Below are positions 36,549 through 44,403 of a stretch of 64,000 nt of DNA, one piece after another; positions within the stretch are counted from its first letter, which is position 1; every line of letters starts with the position of its first letter. The notes below the pieces were generated by a model, which searched no databases, had not been told where the DNA came from, and saw only the letters and a program-made list of their open reading frames with translations. Position numbers and translations under genes: made by a program. This DNA comes from Paraburkholderia sp. (GTDB taxonomy: Bacteria; Pseudomonadota; Gammaproteobacteria; Burkholderiales; Burkholderiaceae). Location: the NCBI GenBank assembly GCA_004322045.1, contig SCRN01000040.1:496001-560000 (forward strand). The letters are read 5' to 3'.

Positions 36549-36592
36549 CCCGCTACTCGCCCGCTACTCGCCCGCTACTCGCCCACTACTCG
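36549..36592 (+). repeat. 11-bp tandem repeat, four copies, across the alr stop
   Basis: Unit CCCGCTACTCG, three identical copies and a fourth with one change. The last copy contains the alr TAG. Because 11 is not a multiple of 3, gain or loss of copies would shift which TAG ends alr but hardly change the protein. Confidence 0.85.
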
Positions 36593-37656
36593 GCCAAAAC
36601 GGGCACGCGCTGCGCGACGGCGCACATGAGCTCGTAGCCGATCGTGCCGCAAGCGCGAGCGACGTCGTCGATAGGCAACTGCGCGCCCCAGAGTTCGACG
36701 CGTGAGCCGACGCTCGCCGTCGGGCACGGTGTGAGATCGACGGTGAGCATGTCCATCGATACGCGCCCTACGAGCCGCGTGCGCACGCCGTCGACGACGA
36801 TCGGCGTGCCCTCGGGCGCGCATCGCAGGTAGCCGTCGGCATAGCCGCATGCGACGACGCCGATACGCATCGGCGCAGGCGCCGTAAACGCCGAGCCGTA
36901 TCCGACCGTCTGGCCCTTTGCCAGAGATTGCACGGCGATGAGCTCCGACGCCAGCGTCATGGCAGGCTGCAGTCCCAAGCCGTCGATGGCGGCGGTCACG
37001 CCCGAGGGGGAAGCGCCATAAAGGATGATCCCGGGCCGCACCCAATCGAAATGGGCGCTGGGGTGCCACAGCGTTGCGGCCGAATTCGATAGGCTGCGCG
37101 CCCCCGCGATGCCCTCGGCGCCGCGTTCGAACGCAGCGAGCTGGTGTTCGATTCCGCGTTCGCCGTCGGCATCCGAAAAATGGGTCATGAGCACGATTTG
37201 CCCGACCCCCGGGCAGGCGCGCGCCCGCTCCCACCCCGCGCGGAACTTCTCGGGCGTATAGCCGAGCCGGTTCATGCCGCTGTTCATCTTCAGCTGAACA
37301 TTGACGGGCTTGGACAGTCGCGCCATTTCCAGCATGCGCAACTGCTCGTCGCTATGCACGGTGGTGGTCAGGCTGTAGCGGTCGATGACGTCGATGTCCG
37401 TCGGGCGGAAAAACCCTTCGAGCAGAAGAATGGGACCGGCCCATCCCAATTCACGCAACTTGACGGCCTCTTCGAGGTCTAGCAAACCGAACCCGTCGGT
37501 TGCGCGCAATCCCGGGAATGCGCGGGCGAGGCCATGGCCGTATGCATTGGCTTTGACGACAGCCCATACTTTCGAATGCGGCGCGTGGCGGCGGGCGCAA
37601 GCAAGATTGTTGGCGAGGGCTGCGGTATGGATGGTGGCGAGAAGCGGGCGCGGCAT
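36586..37656 (-). CDS. alr: Alanine racemase
   Basis: 356-residue PLP enzyme making D-alanine for peptidoglycan. PLP-binding Lys35 in [13 protein letters not shown], and the second catalytic Tyr in the segment after [20 protein letters not shown] (CGYADGY). Start [18 protein letters not shown] matches the family; reading upstream gives sequence overlapping the promoter region of lplT. Length equals typical DadX/Alr proteins (about 356-360). Divergent from lplT (215-base gap) and downstream of nothing on its strand. Confidence 0.95.
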   Translation of the reverse strand: MPRPLLATIHTAALANNLACARRHAPHSKVWAVVKANAYGHGLARAFPGLRATDGFGLLDLEEAVKLRELGWAGPILLLEGFFRPTDIDVIDRYSLTTTVHSDEQLRMLEMARLSKPVNVQLKMNSGMNRLGYTPEKFRAGWERARACPGVGQIVLMTHFSDADGERGIEHQLAAFERGAEGIAGARSLSNSAATLWHPSAHFDWVRPGIILYGASPSGVTAAIDGLGLQPAMTLASELIAVQSLAKGQTVGYGSAFTAPAPMRIGVVACGYADGYLRCAPEGTPIVVDGVRTRLVGRVSMDMLTVDLTPCPTASVGSRVELWGAQLPIDDVARACGTIGYELMCAVAQRVPVLAE

Positions 37657-37871
37657 GGTGTTTTCGTATGAAGCACGAGGCAAATCGTGACGGGAGGGCG
37701 CGTTTTGCGGTGCACAATCGACGGTGCGCCGTTCGGGCGGCGCGCCGGCAGTCCGAAGGCACCTATTTTCGTGATATAAAGCCGTGCGCACAACCCATTT
37801 CGAACGGCCTAAGTCCTAACGCGTCAAACGCGTCCGGGGAGGACGCGCCGCAAAGGACCGCACCGCATCAG

Positions 37872-39179
37872 ATGAAAAAAGGTTTTTACTCCATCATGGC
37901 CGCGCAGTTTTTCTCGTCGCTGGCCGATAGCGCCCTTCTGATCGCCGCCATTGCACTACTGAAAGACCTCCATGCCCCCAACTGGATGACGCCGCTGCTC
38001 AAGCTGTTCTTCGTCCTGTCATATGTCGTGCTTGCCCCGTTCGTCGGCGCGTTCGCCGATTCGCGACCGAAGGGGCGGGTCATGTTCGCAACCAACACGA
38101 TCAAGATCCTCGGCTGCATCGTCATGCTCGTCGGCGCGCATCCGCTGGCGGCGTACGGCATCGTCGGCTTCGGGGCCGCGGCCTATTCGCCGGCCAAGTA
38201 CGGCATCTTGACCGAGCTGCTGCCCCCCGAGCGCCTCGTCGCCGCCAACGGCTGGATCGAAGGCACGACGGTCGCCTCGATCATTCTCGGCACGGTGCTG
38301 GGCGGCGCGCTGATCAGCCCGCACATCGCCGCGCACGTGCTCAAGCACCGCATGCCCTTCGTGGCCACGCCGGCCGAAGCCGCAATGATCGTCATCATGG
38401 GCATCTATGTCGCGGCGGCGCTATTCAATTTGCGAATTCCCGATACGGGCGCGCGGTACCCGAAGCAGCAGCATGGCCCGATCAAGCTCATCACGGATTT
38501 CGCCGATTGTTTCCTGACGCTGTGGCGCGACAAGCTCGGCCAGATCTCGCTCTCCGTCACCACGCTGTTCTGGGGTGCGGGCGCGACGCTACAGTTCATC
38601 GTCTTGAAATGGGCCGAGGTGTCGCTGGGCATGTCGCTGTCCGAAGGCGCGATCCTGCAAGCGATCGTGGCTGTTGGCGTCGCCGGCGGCGCGGTGTTTG
38701 CGGCCGCACGCGTGCCGCTGAAGAAATCGCTGACGGTGCTGCCGGTCGGCATCATGATGGGCATCGCCGTCATGCTGATGGCGTTCTACACGCGGCATCT
38801 CGTGCCGGCCAACTGGGGCTTTTACTTCGGGCGCCTGCACGTGCCGGGCTATCTCATCATCGCCTATTTGTTCCTGATGGTCGTCGGCGCACTCTCCGGT
38901 TACTTCGTCGTGCCGATGAATGCGCTGCTGCAGCACCGGGGGCACGTGCTGCTCTCCGCCGGCCATTCGATCGCCGTGCAGAACTTCAACGAAAACCTCT
39001 CCGTGCTCGTCATGCTGTGCCTGTACGCGGTGCTGGTATGGCTCGACGTGCCCGTATCGGTCGTCATCGTTCTATTCGGCACATTCGTGTGCCTCATGAT
39101 GTGGCTCGTCATGCGTCGCCATCAAGCCAATCAGCGCGCGTTCGATTCGGTCGCTCTGATCGGCGAGGTCAAGCATTGA
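37872..39179 (+). CDS. lplT: Lysophospholipid transporter LplT (MFS)
   Basis: 435-residue inner-membrane major facilitator protein with about 12 hydrophobic segments, beginning MKKGFYSIMAAQFFSSLADSA, the characteristic LplT start. E. coli LplT flips lysophosphatidylethanolamine inward for re-acylation by Aas. Segments AAYSPAKYGILTELLPPERLVAANGWIEG and YFVVPMNALLQHRG are typical. Here no aas acyltransferase lies next to it; thiD follows instead. A TATAAA at 37775-37780 in the divergent alr-lplT gap might be a -10, with a poor -35. Confidence 0.93.
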   Translation: MKKGFYSIMAAQFFSSLADSALLIAAIALLKDLHAPNWMTPLLKLFFVLSYVVLAPFVGAFADSRPKGRVMFATNTIKILGCIVMLVGAHPLAAYGIVGFGAAAYSPAKYGILTELLPPERLVAANGWIEGTTVASIILGTVLGGALISPHIAAHVLKHRMPFVATPAEAAMIVIMGIYVAAALFNLRIPDTGARYPKQQHGPIKLITDFADCFLTLWRDKLGQISLSVTTLFWGAGATLQFIVLKWAEVSLGMSLSEGAILQAIVAVGVAGGAVFAAARVPLKKSLTVLPVGIMMGIAVMLMAFYTRHLVPANWGFYFGRLHVPGYLIIAYLFLMVVGALSGYFVVPMNALLQHRGHVLLSAGHSIAVQNFNENLSVLVMLCLYAVLVWLDVPVSVVIVLFGTFVCLMMWLVMRRHQANQRAFDSVALIGEVKH

Positions 39180-39207
39180 GGCCACAGCCGCGTCCCGGCC
39201 GCATACC

Positions 39208-40017
39208 ATGACTCGCACCATTGCCAACGCGCTGACGATCGCCGGCTCCGATTCCGGCGGCGGAGCCGGGATTCAAGCCGACTTGAAGACGTTTTCCGCG
39301 CTCGGGGTGTACGGAGCCAGCGTGATCACCGCATTGACGGCGCAGAACACGCATGGGGTGCGCACCGTCCATATACCGGAGCCCGGCTTCATCGCAGCCC
39401 AACTCGACGCGGTCTTCGACGACATCCGCATCGACGCCGTAAAAATCGGGATGCTCGCGAACGCCGATATCGTGCGCGCGGTAGCCGAAGCGCTGCGCCG
39501 CTACCGTCCGCAGCGCGTGGTGCTCGACACCGTCATGCTGTCGAAGAACGGGCACGCCCTACTCGCTCCGGACGCCGTCACCGCGCTGCGCGAAGCGCTG
39601 CTGCCGTTGGCCGATCTCGTGACGCCCAACCTCGACGAAGCGGCCGCGCTTATCGGCGCCCATGAGCGGGCCGTGGACGAAGCCACGATGCAACGACATG
39701 GCGAAGCGCTGCGCGCCATGGGGGCGAAGGCCGTGCTGATGAAGGGCGGGCACTTGGGCGGCGCGCAAAGCCCCGATTGGCTCATCGACGAGCGCGGCGC
39801 TCACCGGCTAGGCGGCGAGCGCATCGCCGTCAAACATACGCATGGCACCGGCTGCACGCTGTCGGCCGCCATTGCTGCGCTGAGCACGCAGCGCCCCGAT
39901 TGGCTCAGCGCCGTCACCGACGCGAAAGCCTATCTCGCCCAGGCATTGCGCGAAAGCGGACGGCTCGAAGTCGGCAGCGGCATCGGGCCACTCCATCATT
40001 TTCATCGCTTCTGGTAG
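39208..40017 (+). CDS. thiD: Hydroxymethylpyrimidine/phosphomethylpyrimidine kinase
   Basis: 269-residue ribokinase-fold enzyme that phosphorylates HMP and HMP-phosphate for thiamine synthesis. Family motifs: N-terminal ALTIAGSDSGGGAGIQADLK, VVLDTVMLSKNG, and the C-terminal anion-hole KHTHGTGCTLSAAIAA. Length matches E. coli ThiD (266). No TPP riboswitch is recognisable in the 28-base gap after lplT, so it may be transcribed with lplT. Confidence 0.96.
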   Translation: MTRTIANALTIAGSDSGGGAGIQADLKTFSALGVYGASVITALTAQNTHGVRTVHIPEPGFIAAQLDAVFDDIRIDAVKIGMLANADIVRAVAEALRRYRPQRVVLDTVMLSKNGHALLAPDAVTALREALLPLADLVTPNLDEAAALIGAHERAVDEATMQRHGEALRAMGAKAVLMKGGHLGGAQSPDWLIDERGAHRLGGERIAVKHTHGTGCTLSAAIAALSTQRPDWLSAVTDAKAYLAQALRESGRLEVGSGIGPLHHFHRFW

Positions 40018-40102
40018 CGACCGCCGCGCGCCTTTTCCGCTTCGGATGGGGCCCGTGTGCTTGACGCATCGTGCTGCGCCCCTGCGCCCGGAGCAAGCGT
40101 AT

Positions 40103-40138
40103 TGACGTCCTCCTCGCCCTAAAGGACGAGGATTCCTA
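40103..40138 (-). repeat. IS605-type right-end hairpin
   Basis: Imperfect nine-pair stem at 40111-40132 (TCCTCGCCC against GGACGAGGA, one mismatch, loop TAAA), flanked on the minus strand by GGAATCC before and GGACGTCAA after. In active elements this is the subterminal hairpin bound by TnpA and the 3' end of the guide (omega/re) RNA used by TnpB. Confidence 0.75.
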
Positions 40139-40565
40139 CCGGTGCGCGAGCACCTTTGGTGGGTTCCTGCTTCGACGGGCGGCCCGACAGCACCATCCCT
40201 CCACAGGCATGCTTCTTGTCGGGATACAGAAACCCGTCTCGCTCGCCCTTGCGCTTGAAGCGCGGAAACGATGCACGACCTTCGAAGAAGTTTTTGTAGG
40301 CGCGCTCCAGATTCTTCAGCGCATGCTGCTGTGCATGAACCGGGGCATCCTTGAGCCAGGGTGTTGCTTCTGCGTTGCGCCACTCGGTCAGGCGCTTCGC
40401 CATACTGACATAGCCCATGAACTTGCCGCCAGTTGCATGATTCTCCTGCTGCAACGCCAGCGCCTTATTGAAGACGAATCTGCATGCGCCCGCAAACTGG
40501 CGCATCTTGCGCGCTTGTTCTCCGGTCGGCATCAGTTCGAACTTGAAGGCTTGAAGTCGTTGCAT
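40119..40565 (-). pseudogene. tnpB: Internally deleted tnpB (IS605 OrfB)
   Basis: 148 residues where intact TnpB proteins have about 370-420. The N-terminal part (MQRLQAFKFELMPTGEQARK, FNKALALQQENH, HALKNLERAYKNFFEGRA, FPRFKRKGERDGF) is the normal N-terminal helix-turn-helix domain. After residue about 117 it jumps to ACGGMVLSGRPSKQEPTKG, which looks like the extreme C-terminus of these proteins. The RuvC catalytic Asp/Glu/Asp and zinc-finger regions are gone, so it cannot cut DNA. The frame stays open across the join. The stop codon lies inside the right-end hairpin. Confidence 0.8.
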
Positions 40566-40736
40566 CACGCAATCATAGCTTTGCGCGCTAGGTCTATGTG
40601 AAACGACGTCAACACAAGGCACGACAAGGCGCGGACGGCACTACATTTTTTAAGATGGAGTGTTCGTTCGATCGTCGCGGCGAAAAAAGAAGCGCTACCC
40701 GAGCGAGCGCGGCGCACGCACCACCGGCGCCGGGAT

Positions 40737-40790
40737 GGACGCCTTCAGCGTCCGCGCTATTCTTCCTCGCCCTGAAGAGCGAGGTATGCC
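40737..40790. repeat. Second IS605-like end hairpin (solo remnant)
   Basis: Two adjacent hairpins: GGACGC-cttca-GCGTCC (40737-40753) and CCTCGC-eight-base loop-GCGAGG (40765-40784). The stretch TCCTCGCCCT at 40764-40773 is identical to the arm of the right-end hairpin at 40111-40120 and in the same orientation, 653 bases away. It lies 38 bases after the DUF1853 stop and may also terminate that operon. The remaining bases between the tnpB start and 40827 show nothing recognisable. Confidence 0.55.
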
Positions 40791-40827
40791 GCGCACCAGA
40801 TCAACCCAAGCAACCCGATCAGCGCAA

Positions 40828-41808
40828 TCAGTGCGAACGGTCGCTAGCCCTCTGTGGCCACTCGTCCGGTACGACGAACCCTCGGCTCGTCTCGCGCCAA
40901 GTTCCGGACAGCTTCGACGCTCGTTCAAACGAGGCAACCATCGTCGGGCCGCTGTGCTGCGCCAGCCGTTCGGCCAGCGCGCCTGGCGCCGACAATCCGG
41001 CCGCGGCGAAGTCATCGTCCGACACCGCCGGTCGCGGGGCCAGCCATGAAAGACGCGGCAACACGGCCCATCGTGCATCGGGGCGAACGGCACAGAGTGC
41101 AGGCCATTGCCCACGCGTCACCCAAAAGCCCCGGTGATGCGAAGGATCGACGGCCTGCGGAATGGGCGGCCAATCCGGCCAGCGATAGAACAGCCAACCT
41201 TTGACGAACATCTGTGCCCGCCAAGGCCCGGTGTGCCCCAACGTTGCGAACGCCTCGCGCGAGGACAGCGGCAGTTGCCGTTCGAGCAAATGCGCGAGCT
41301 TGAGGTCGAAGCGGTCCTGAAGATTCGGGCCGACGTAATCAGACAAACCACCGCGGTCGCCGGGCGCATATAGATAGCATTTGACAGCCAACTCCCAGTG
41401 CAGCCTGCGGCCGCTCGCGGTTTCGACAAGGAAATCGCACTCGCCAATCGTGCGGCCCGCGACGCGCAGCGCAACGTTAGCGGCAACGAGGCGCGCCGCA
41501 GGGCCATGCTGCAAGAAATAAGCGAGCAAGCATTCGGCGTAGCGGCCTAGACGCACGACACGCGCACCCGCAATCGCTTCGCGCAGTGGCCTGGGATCGC
41601 ACTCGAGCGCGAGCAGCCAATCGATCGTGGCCTGCATCTCGGCGGCGCTTTCGAATGGGTTGGCAAGCTCCCCCCCGCTTGGCTGAGCGCGCAGTAGCGG
41701 GGTGCTCAACAGCAGCCAGGCCAAATCGCGGACCAACGGGTCGGACACCACGCTTAGCAACGCATCGAGCGCGGCGGCTGGGGCAGCGGCCGGCTCGAGC
41801 GCGCTCAT
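40828..41808 (-). CDS. DUF1853 family protein
   Basis: 326-residue protein of unknown function. It matches the DUF1853 pattern: N-terminal helical part (VRDLAWLLLSTPLL), then IGECDFLVE (Glu123, Asp125) and LHWELAVKCYLY (Glu139, Lys143), followed by YVGPNLQDRFDLKLAHLLERQL. The acidic-acidic-Lys spacing resembles PD-(D/E)xK nuclease cores, which is inference. No signal peptide or membrane segment. Its start overlaps the stop of the uracil-DNA glycosylase gene by four bases (ATGA), so the two are translationally coupled. Start MSALEPAAAP chosen for that overlap; upstream in-frame sequence lies inside the glycosylase gene. Confidence 0.85.
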   Translation of the reverse strand: MSALEPAAAPAAALDALLSVVSDPLVRDLAWLLLSTPLLRAQPSGGELANPFESAAEMQATIDWLLALECDPRPLREAIAGARVVRLGRYAECLLAYFLQHGPAARLVAANVALRVAGRTIGECDFLVETASGRRLHWELAVKCYLYAPGDRGGLSDYVGPNLQDRFDLKLAHLLERQLPLSSREAFATLGHTGPWRAQMFVKGWLFYRWPDWPPIPQAVDPSHHRGFWVTRGQWPALCAVRPDARWAVLPRLSWLAPRPAVSDDDFAAAGLSAPGALAERLAQHSGPTMVASFERASKLSGTWRETSRGFVVPDEWPQRASDRSH

Positions 41809-42668
41809 CGCGTCGCCTGCTGTTCGTCCAAGGCTTGCCGGTATGTGTCGTGCGCGAGGCACAAGTCGAGCCATGCCTTTGCCTTGTCCGGCAAACTGCG
41901 CAGCAAGTAGGCGGGGTGATAGGTCACGATGACCGGAACGTCTTCGTAACGATGCACTCGGCCCCGCAGCGACGAAATGCTGGCGTCGGTCTTGAGCAGA
42001 TTCTGCGCGGCGACACGGCCCAGCGCGACGATGAGCTTCGGTTTGACGAGCGCGACCTGTCGCTGCAAATACGGCTCGCAACGCGCCACTTCGTCAGGCT
42101 CGGGGTTGCGGTTGCCCGGCGGCCTGCACTTGACGACGTTGGCGATATACACGTTCTCGCCGCGCGCGAGCGAAACCGATCGCAACATGCTGTCGAGCAG
42201 CTTGCCCGCCTGGCCGACGAACGGCTCGCCCTGCTTGTCCTCGTTTTCGCCTGGCGCCTCGCCGATCAGCATCCAATCGGCTGCACGGTCGCCCACACCG
42301 AACACGGTTCGGGTGCGCTTCTCGCAAAGCCGGCACTGTTCGCAGGCCGAGACGCGCGCTTCGAGCGCGTCCCAATCGAGCATCGCAACGCCGCTCTCCT
42401 CCCGTGGCGTCGACTCGGCACGCACCGTCGCTTCGCCCTGCGGCGCGCGCTCTGGTGGCGTCTCTTGGACTTGCGGCGCACGCACTGCCGGCATCTCTTG
42501 CGCCAAGCTCGGTGTCTGTTGCGGCGGCGCGTCCTCCACCGGGGTGGCCCCCTGCTGCAGCGACGGCATATGCTCCCCCAAACGCTCGCCCCGGCCAGCC
42601 GAGGCGCCGCGGCGCACCCAAAGCGTCGTCAGGCCTAGCGTATCGAGCGCGGCTTCATCGAGCGCCAT
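41805..42668 (-). CDS. Uracil-DNA glycosylase, family 4 (iron-sulfur type)
   Basis: 287-residue DNA repair enzyme that removes uracil from DNA. Residues 1-95 are a Pro/Glu/Gln-rich, probably disordered extension. The catalytic domain has iron-sulfur cysteines (109, 112 or 115, 181 and 197), motif GEAPGENED at 136-144, KCRPPGNRNP, and VTYHPAYLLR with His251. Family 4/SPO1-like enzymes share this layout. Overlaps rimI by 14 bases upstream and DUF1853 by four downstream. Confidence 0.93.
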   Translation of the reverse strand: MALDEAALDTLGLTTLWVRRGASAGRGERLGEHMPSLQQGATPVEDAPPQQTPSLAQEMPAVRAPQVQETPPERAPQGEATVRAESTPREESGVAMLDWDALEARVSACEQCRLCEKRTRTVFGVGDRAADWMLIGEAPGENEDKQGEPFVGQAGKLLDSMLRSVSLARGENVYIANVVKCRPPGNRNPEPDEVARCEPYLQRQVALVKPKLIVALGRVAAQNLLKTDASISSLRGRVHRYEDVPVIVTYHPAYLLRSLPDKAKAWLDLCLAHDTYRQALDEQQATR

Positions 42669-43146
42669 CGTCGCCCTCCTTAAATGTATAGCGCATCACG
42701 AGTGCATCCTCGCGGCCATGCCGCCGTGCCGGGTAGTAGTTTTTGCGCCGGCCGATCGTGGTAAAGCCGAACCGTTCGTACAGCCTAAGTGCGCGCACGT
42801 TGGAGGGCCGAACCTCGAGCAAGAGCCCGCTCAACAGTTTGCTGCGGGTGATGCGCACGGCTTCGCGCAGTAGCGTGAGACCAGCGCCCGTCCCTTGCGC
42901 CTGCGGCGCGACGCATAAATTGAGCAGATGCATTTCGTCGACGACGGGCATCAGCACGCAATAGCCCACGAGCGTGCCGGTCAAATGCCGCATGCAGACG
43001 CCGAAGTAGCCGTTGCGCAGCGAATCTTCGAAGTTGCCGCGCGACCAGGGGAAGTCATAGGCCTCGCGTTCGACGGCGGCCACCTCGTCGAGGTCGGCCT
43101 CAGTCATGGGCGACATATACCGGTCGGCGAGCAGCACCCCGCTCAT
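42655..43146 (-). CDS. rimI: Ribosomal-protein-alanine N-acetyltransferase RimI
   Basis: 163-residue GNAT enzyme; E. coli RimI acetylates the N-terminal Ala of S18. Motif A for acetyl-CoA is VAPQAQGTGAG and the C-terminal LRLYERFGFTTIGRRKNYY segment is typical of RimI. It sits directly after tsaB (four-base overlap at 43143-43146), the very common tsaB-rimI pair, and overlaps the glycosylase gene by 14 bases. Confidence 0.95.
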   Translation of the reverse strand: MSGVLLADRYMSPMTEADLDEVAAVEREAYDFPWSRGNFEDSLRNGYFGVCMRHLTGTLVGYCVLMPVVDEMHLLNLCVAPQAQGTGAGLTLLREAVRITRSKLLSGLLLEVRPSNVRALRLYERFGFTTIGRRKNYYPARRHGREDALVMRYTFKEGDDGAR

Positions 43147-43907
43147 CGCGCCTCCCGGCCGCCTCGTGCGGCGCGCTCGGCCATCCGTTCAGCCGTCGTC
43201 TGAGCAACCTTGTCACGCACATAGTCGGGCGCTGCGTCGTGAGCGGCGACCACGCGGCCCGCGACGTAGGCGCGCAACGCTGCGAACGCGAGTGGTTGCG
43301 CATCCGGCAACGCTTCGTGATCCACGAGCGCGGCTCGCCCGGCAAGCGCCAAACGTTCGCCGAAGGCGCGAGCGGCGTTGCCGGCGAGCGCGAACGGTTC
43401 ATCGGGCGCGGCCAGCGACTCGGGCGCCGAAAGCATGGGAGGCATCAGCGTGCGCCACTCTCCGGCGCCGGCATCCCAGGCGTAGTCGGCCCAATAGACT
43501 TGGTCCATGCGCGCGTCTAGTACGGCCAGCACGCGCCCAACCGACGGCTCGCGCCGGCGTACGCTTTCGGCGCAGACGAGCAACGTGCTGATCGGAACGA
43601 CGGGCACGCCGAGCCCGAAGGCAAGGCCTTGCGCGACGCCCGTGGCCGTACGCAAACCCGTGAACGATCCGGGGCCGGCGCCGAAGGCCACGACGTTGCA
43701 CTGCGCGAGCGTCAAGCCGGCTTCGTCGAACAATTCGCGCACAGCGGGCAACACGCGCGAACTCGAAACCGGCCCGGTCTGCTCGTGACGGAACCAAATG
43801 CGCGACGAAGCCGGTTCGGCAACAGCCGACGGCCCTTCGGAGCGAAGCAGCGCAACCGAGCAATATTCGGTCGATGTATCGAGAGCAAGCAGCACAGTGG
43901 ATGTCAT
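43143..43907 (-). CDS. tsaB: TsaB, tRNA threonylcarbamoyladenosine complex subunit
   Basis: 254-residue ASKHA-fold protein that scaffolds TsaD and TsaE in t6A37 synthesis on ANN-reading tRNAs. N-terminal VLLALDTSTEYCSVAL, GPGSFTGLRTATGVAQGLAFG and the switch-like PAVRELFDEAGL are the family marks. Start MTSTVLLAL chosen because the fold begins there. First gene of the tsaB-rimI-glycosylase-DUF1853 minus-strand cluster, all joined by overlaps. Confidence 0.95.
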   Translation of the reverse strand: MTSTVLLALDTSTEYCSVALLRSEGPSAVAEPASSRIWFRHEQTGPVSSSRVLPAVRELFDEAGLTLAQCNVVAFGAGPGSFTGLRTATGVAQGLAFGLGVPVVPISTLLVCAESVRRREPSVGRVLAVLDARMDQVYWADYAWDAGAGEWRTLMPPMLSAPESLAAPDEPFALAGNAARAFGERLALAGRAALVDHEALPDAQPLAFAALRAYVAGRVVAAHDAAPDYVRDKVAQTTAERMAERAARGGREAR

Positions 43908-44078
43908 GGGCGCTATTGTAATGCGGGTAGTGCGGCGCTCCGACGCCCGCATGCGGCTCACCGGCCGGAAGCGCTGCGCGCCGTTTCGCCGCGCGCGTTT
44001 GGAAGCATCGCTCGACCTTTTCGGCGGGCTCGCTTGCTATGATCGGCGACCTTACCGTTTCCGCATGGGAGAGTTGTC

Positions 44079-44348
44079 ATGAGCAATGTCGATGCGCAGT
44101 TCGAGCAAGCCCAAGTCGACGTCAAAGCGTTGCCGGAGAAACCCGGCAATATGACCTTGCTGCGTCTGTATGCGCTCTTCAAGCAAGCCACCGAAGGCGA
44201 CGTGCATGGCGATAAGCCCGGCTTCACCGACATCGTGGGCAAGTACAAGTACGATGCCTGGGGTTCGTTGAAAGGCACGGCGCAAGACGTGGCGAAGCAG
44301 CAATACGTCGAACTCGTGGAAGCACTGAAGAACGGCACCGCGACCTAA
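44079..44348 (+). CDS. Acyl-CoA-binding protein
   Basis: 89-residue four-helix protein of the ACBP family that binds long-chain acyl-CoA esters in the cytosol. The signature is clear: LRLYALFKQATEGDVHGDKP, then KYKYDAWGSLKGTAQDVAKQQYV, carrying the conserved Lys/Tyr and Trp ligand contacts. Length matches eukaryotic ACBP (86-92). A GGAGAG ribosome site precedes the ATG. Divergent from tsaB; not in an operon with fatty-acid genes here. Confidence 0.93.
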   Translation: MSNVDAQFEQAQVDVKALPEKPGNMTLLRLYALFKQATEGDVHGDKPGFTDIVGKYKYDAWGSLKGTAQDVAKQQYVELVEALKNGTAT

Positions 44349-44377
44349 GGCAGAGCGCACGATGCGCCGCTTCGCGC

Positions 44378-44395
44378 TGGGCCAACACTGGCCCA
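44378..44395 (+). terminator. Hairpin after the acyl-CoA-binding protein gene
   Basis: Perfect seven-pair stem TGGGCCA/TGGCCCA with a four-base loop, 30 bases after the stop. No T tract follows, so it may be a weak or Rho-assisted terminator. Confidence 0.4.
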
Positions 44396-44403
44396 CGCTA
44401 TGG

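Larger units (their letters stand above)
40102..40565 (-). mobile_element. IS200/IS605-family (IS1341-like) remnant
   Basis: A tnpB-only element reduced to about 460 bases. On the minus strand it has the tnpB start, an internally deleted reading frame and the terminal right-end hairpin followed by GACGTCAA. No tnpA is present. The left boundary beyond the tnpB start is not recognisable. Confidence 0.8.

Noticed and set aside
39180-39207. A TPP riboswitch before thiD
   Set aside because: The gap is only 28 bases and no THI-box sequence (CUGAGA) is visible there.
40071-40601. A 176-codon plus-strand frame over the IS remnant
   Set aside because: Antisense to the tnpB fragment, whose protein is recognisable; this frame is not.
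40102-40790. A functional RNA-guided nuclease system
   Set aside because: The TnpB RuvC and zinc-finger regions are missing, so no cleavage is possible; no CRISPR repeats or Cas genes are present.
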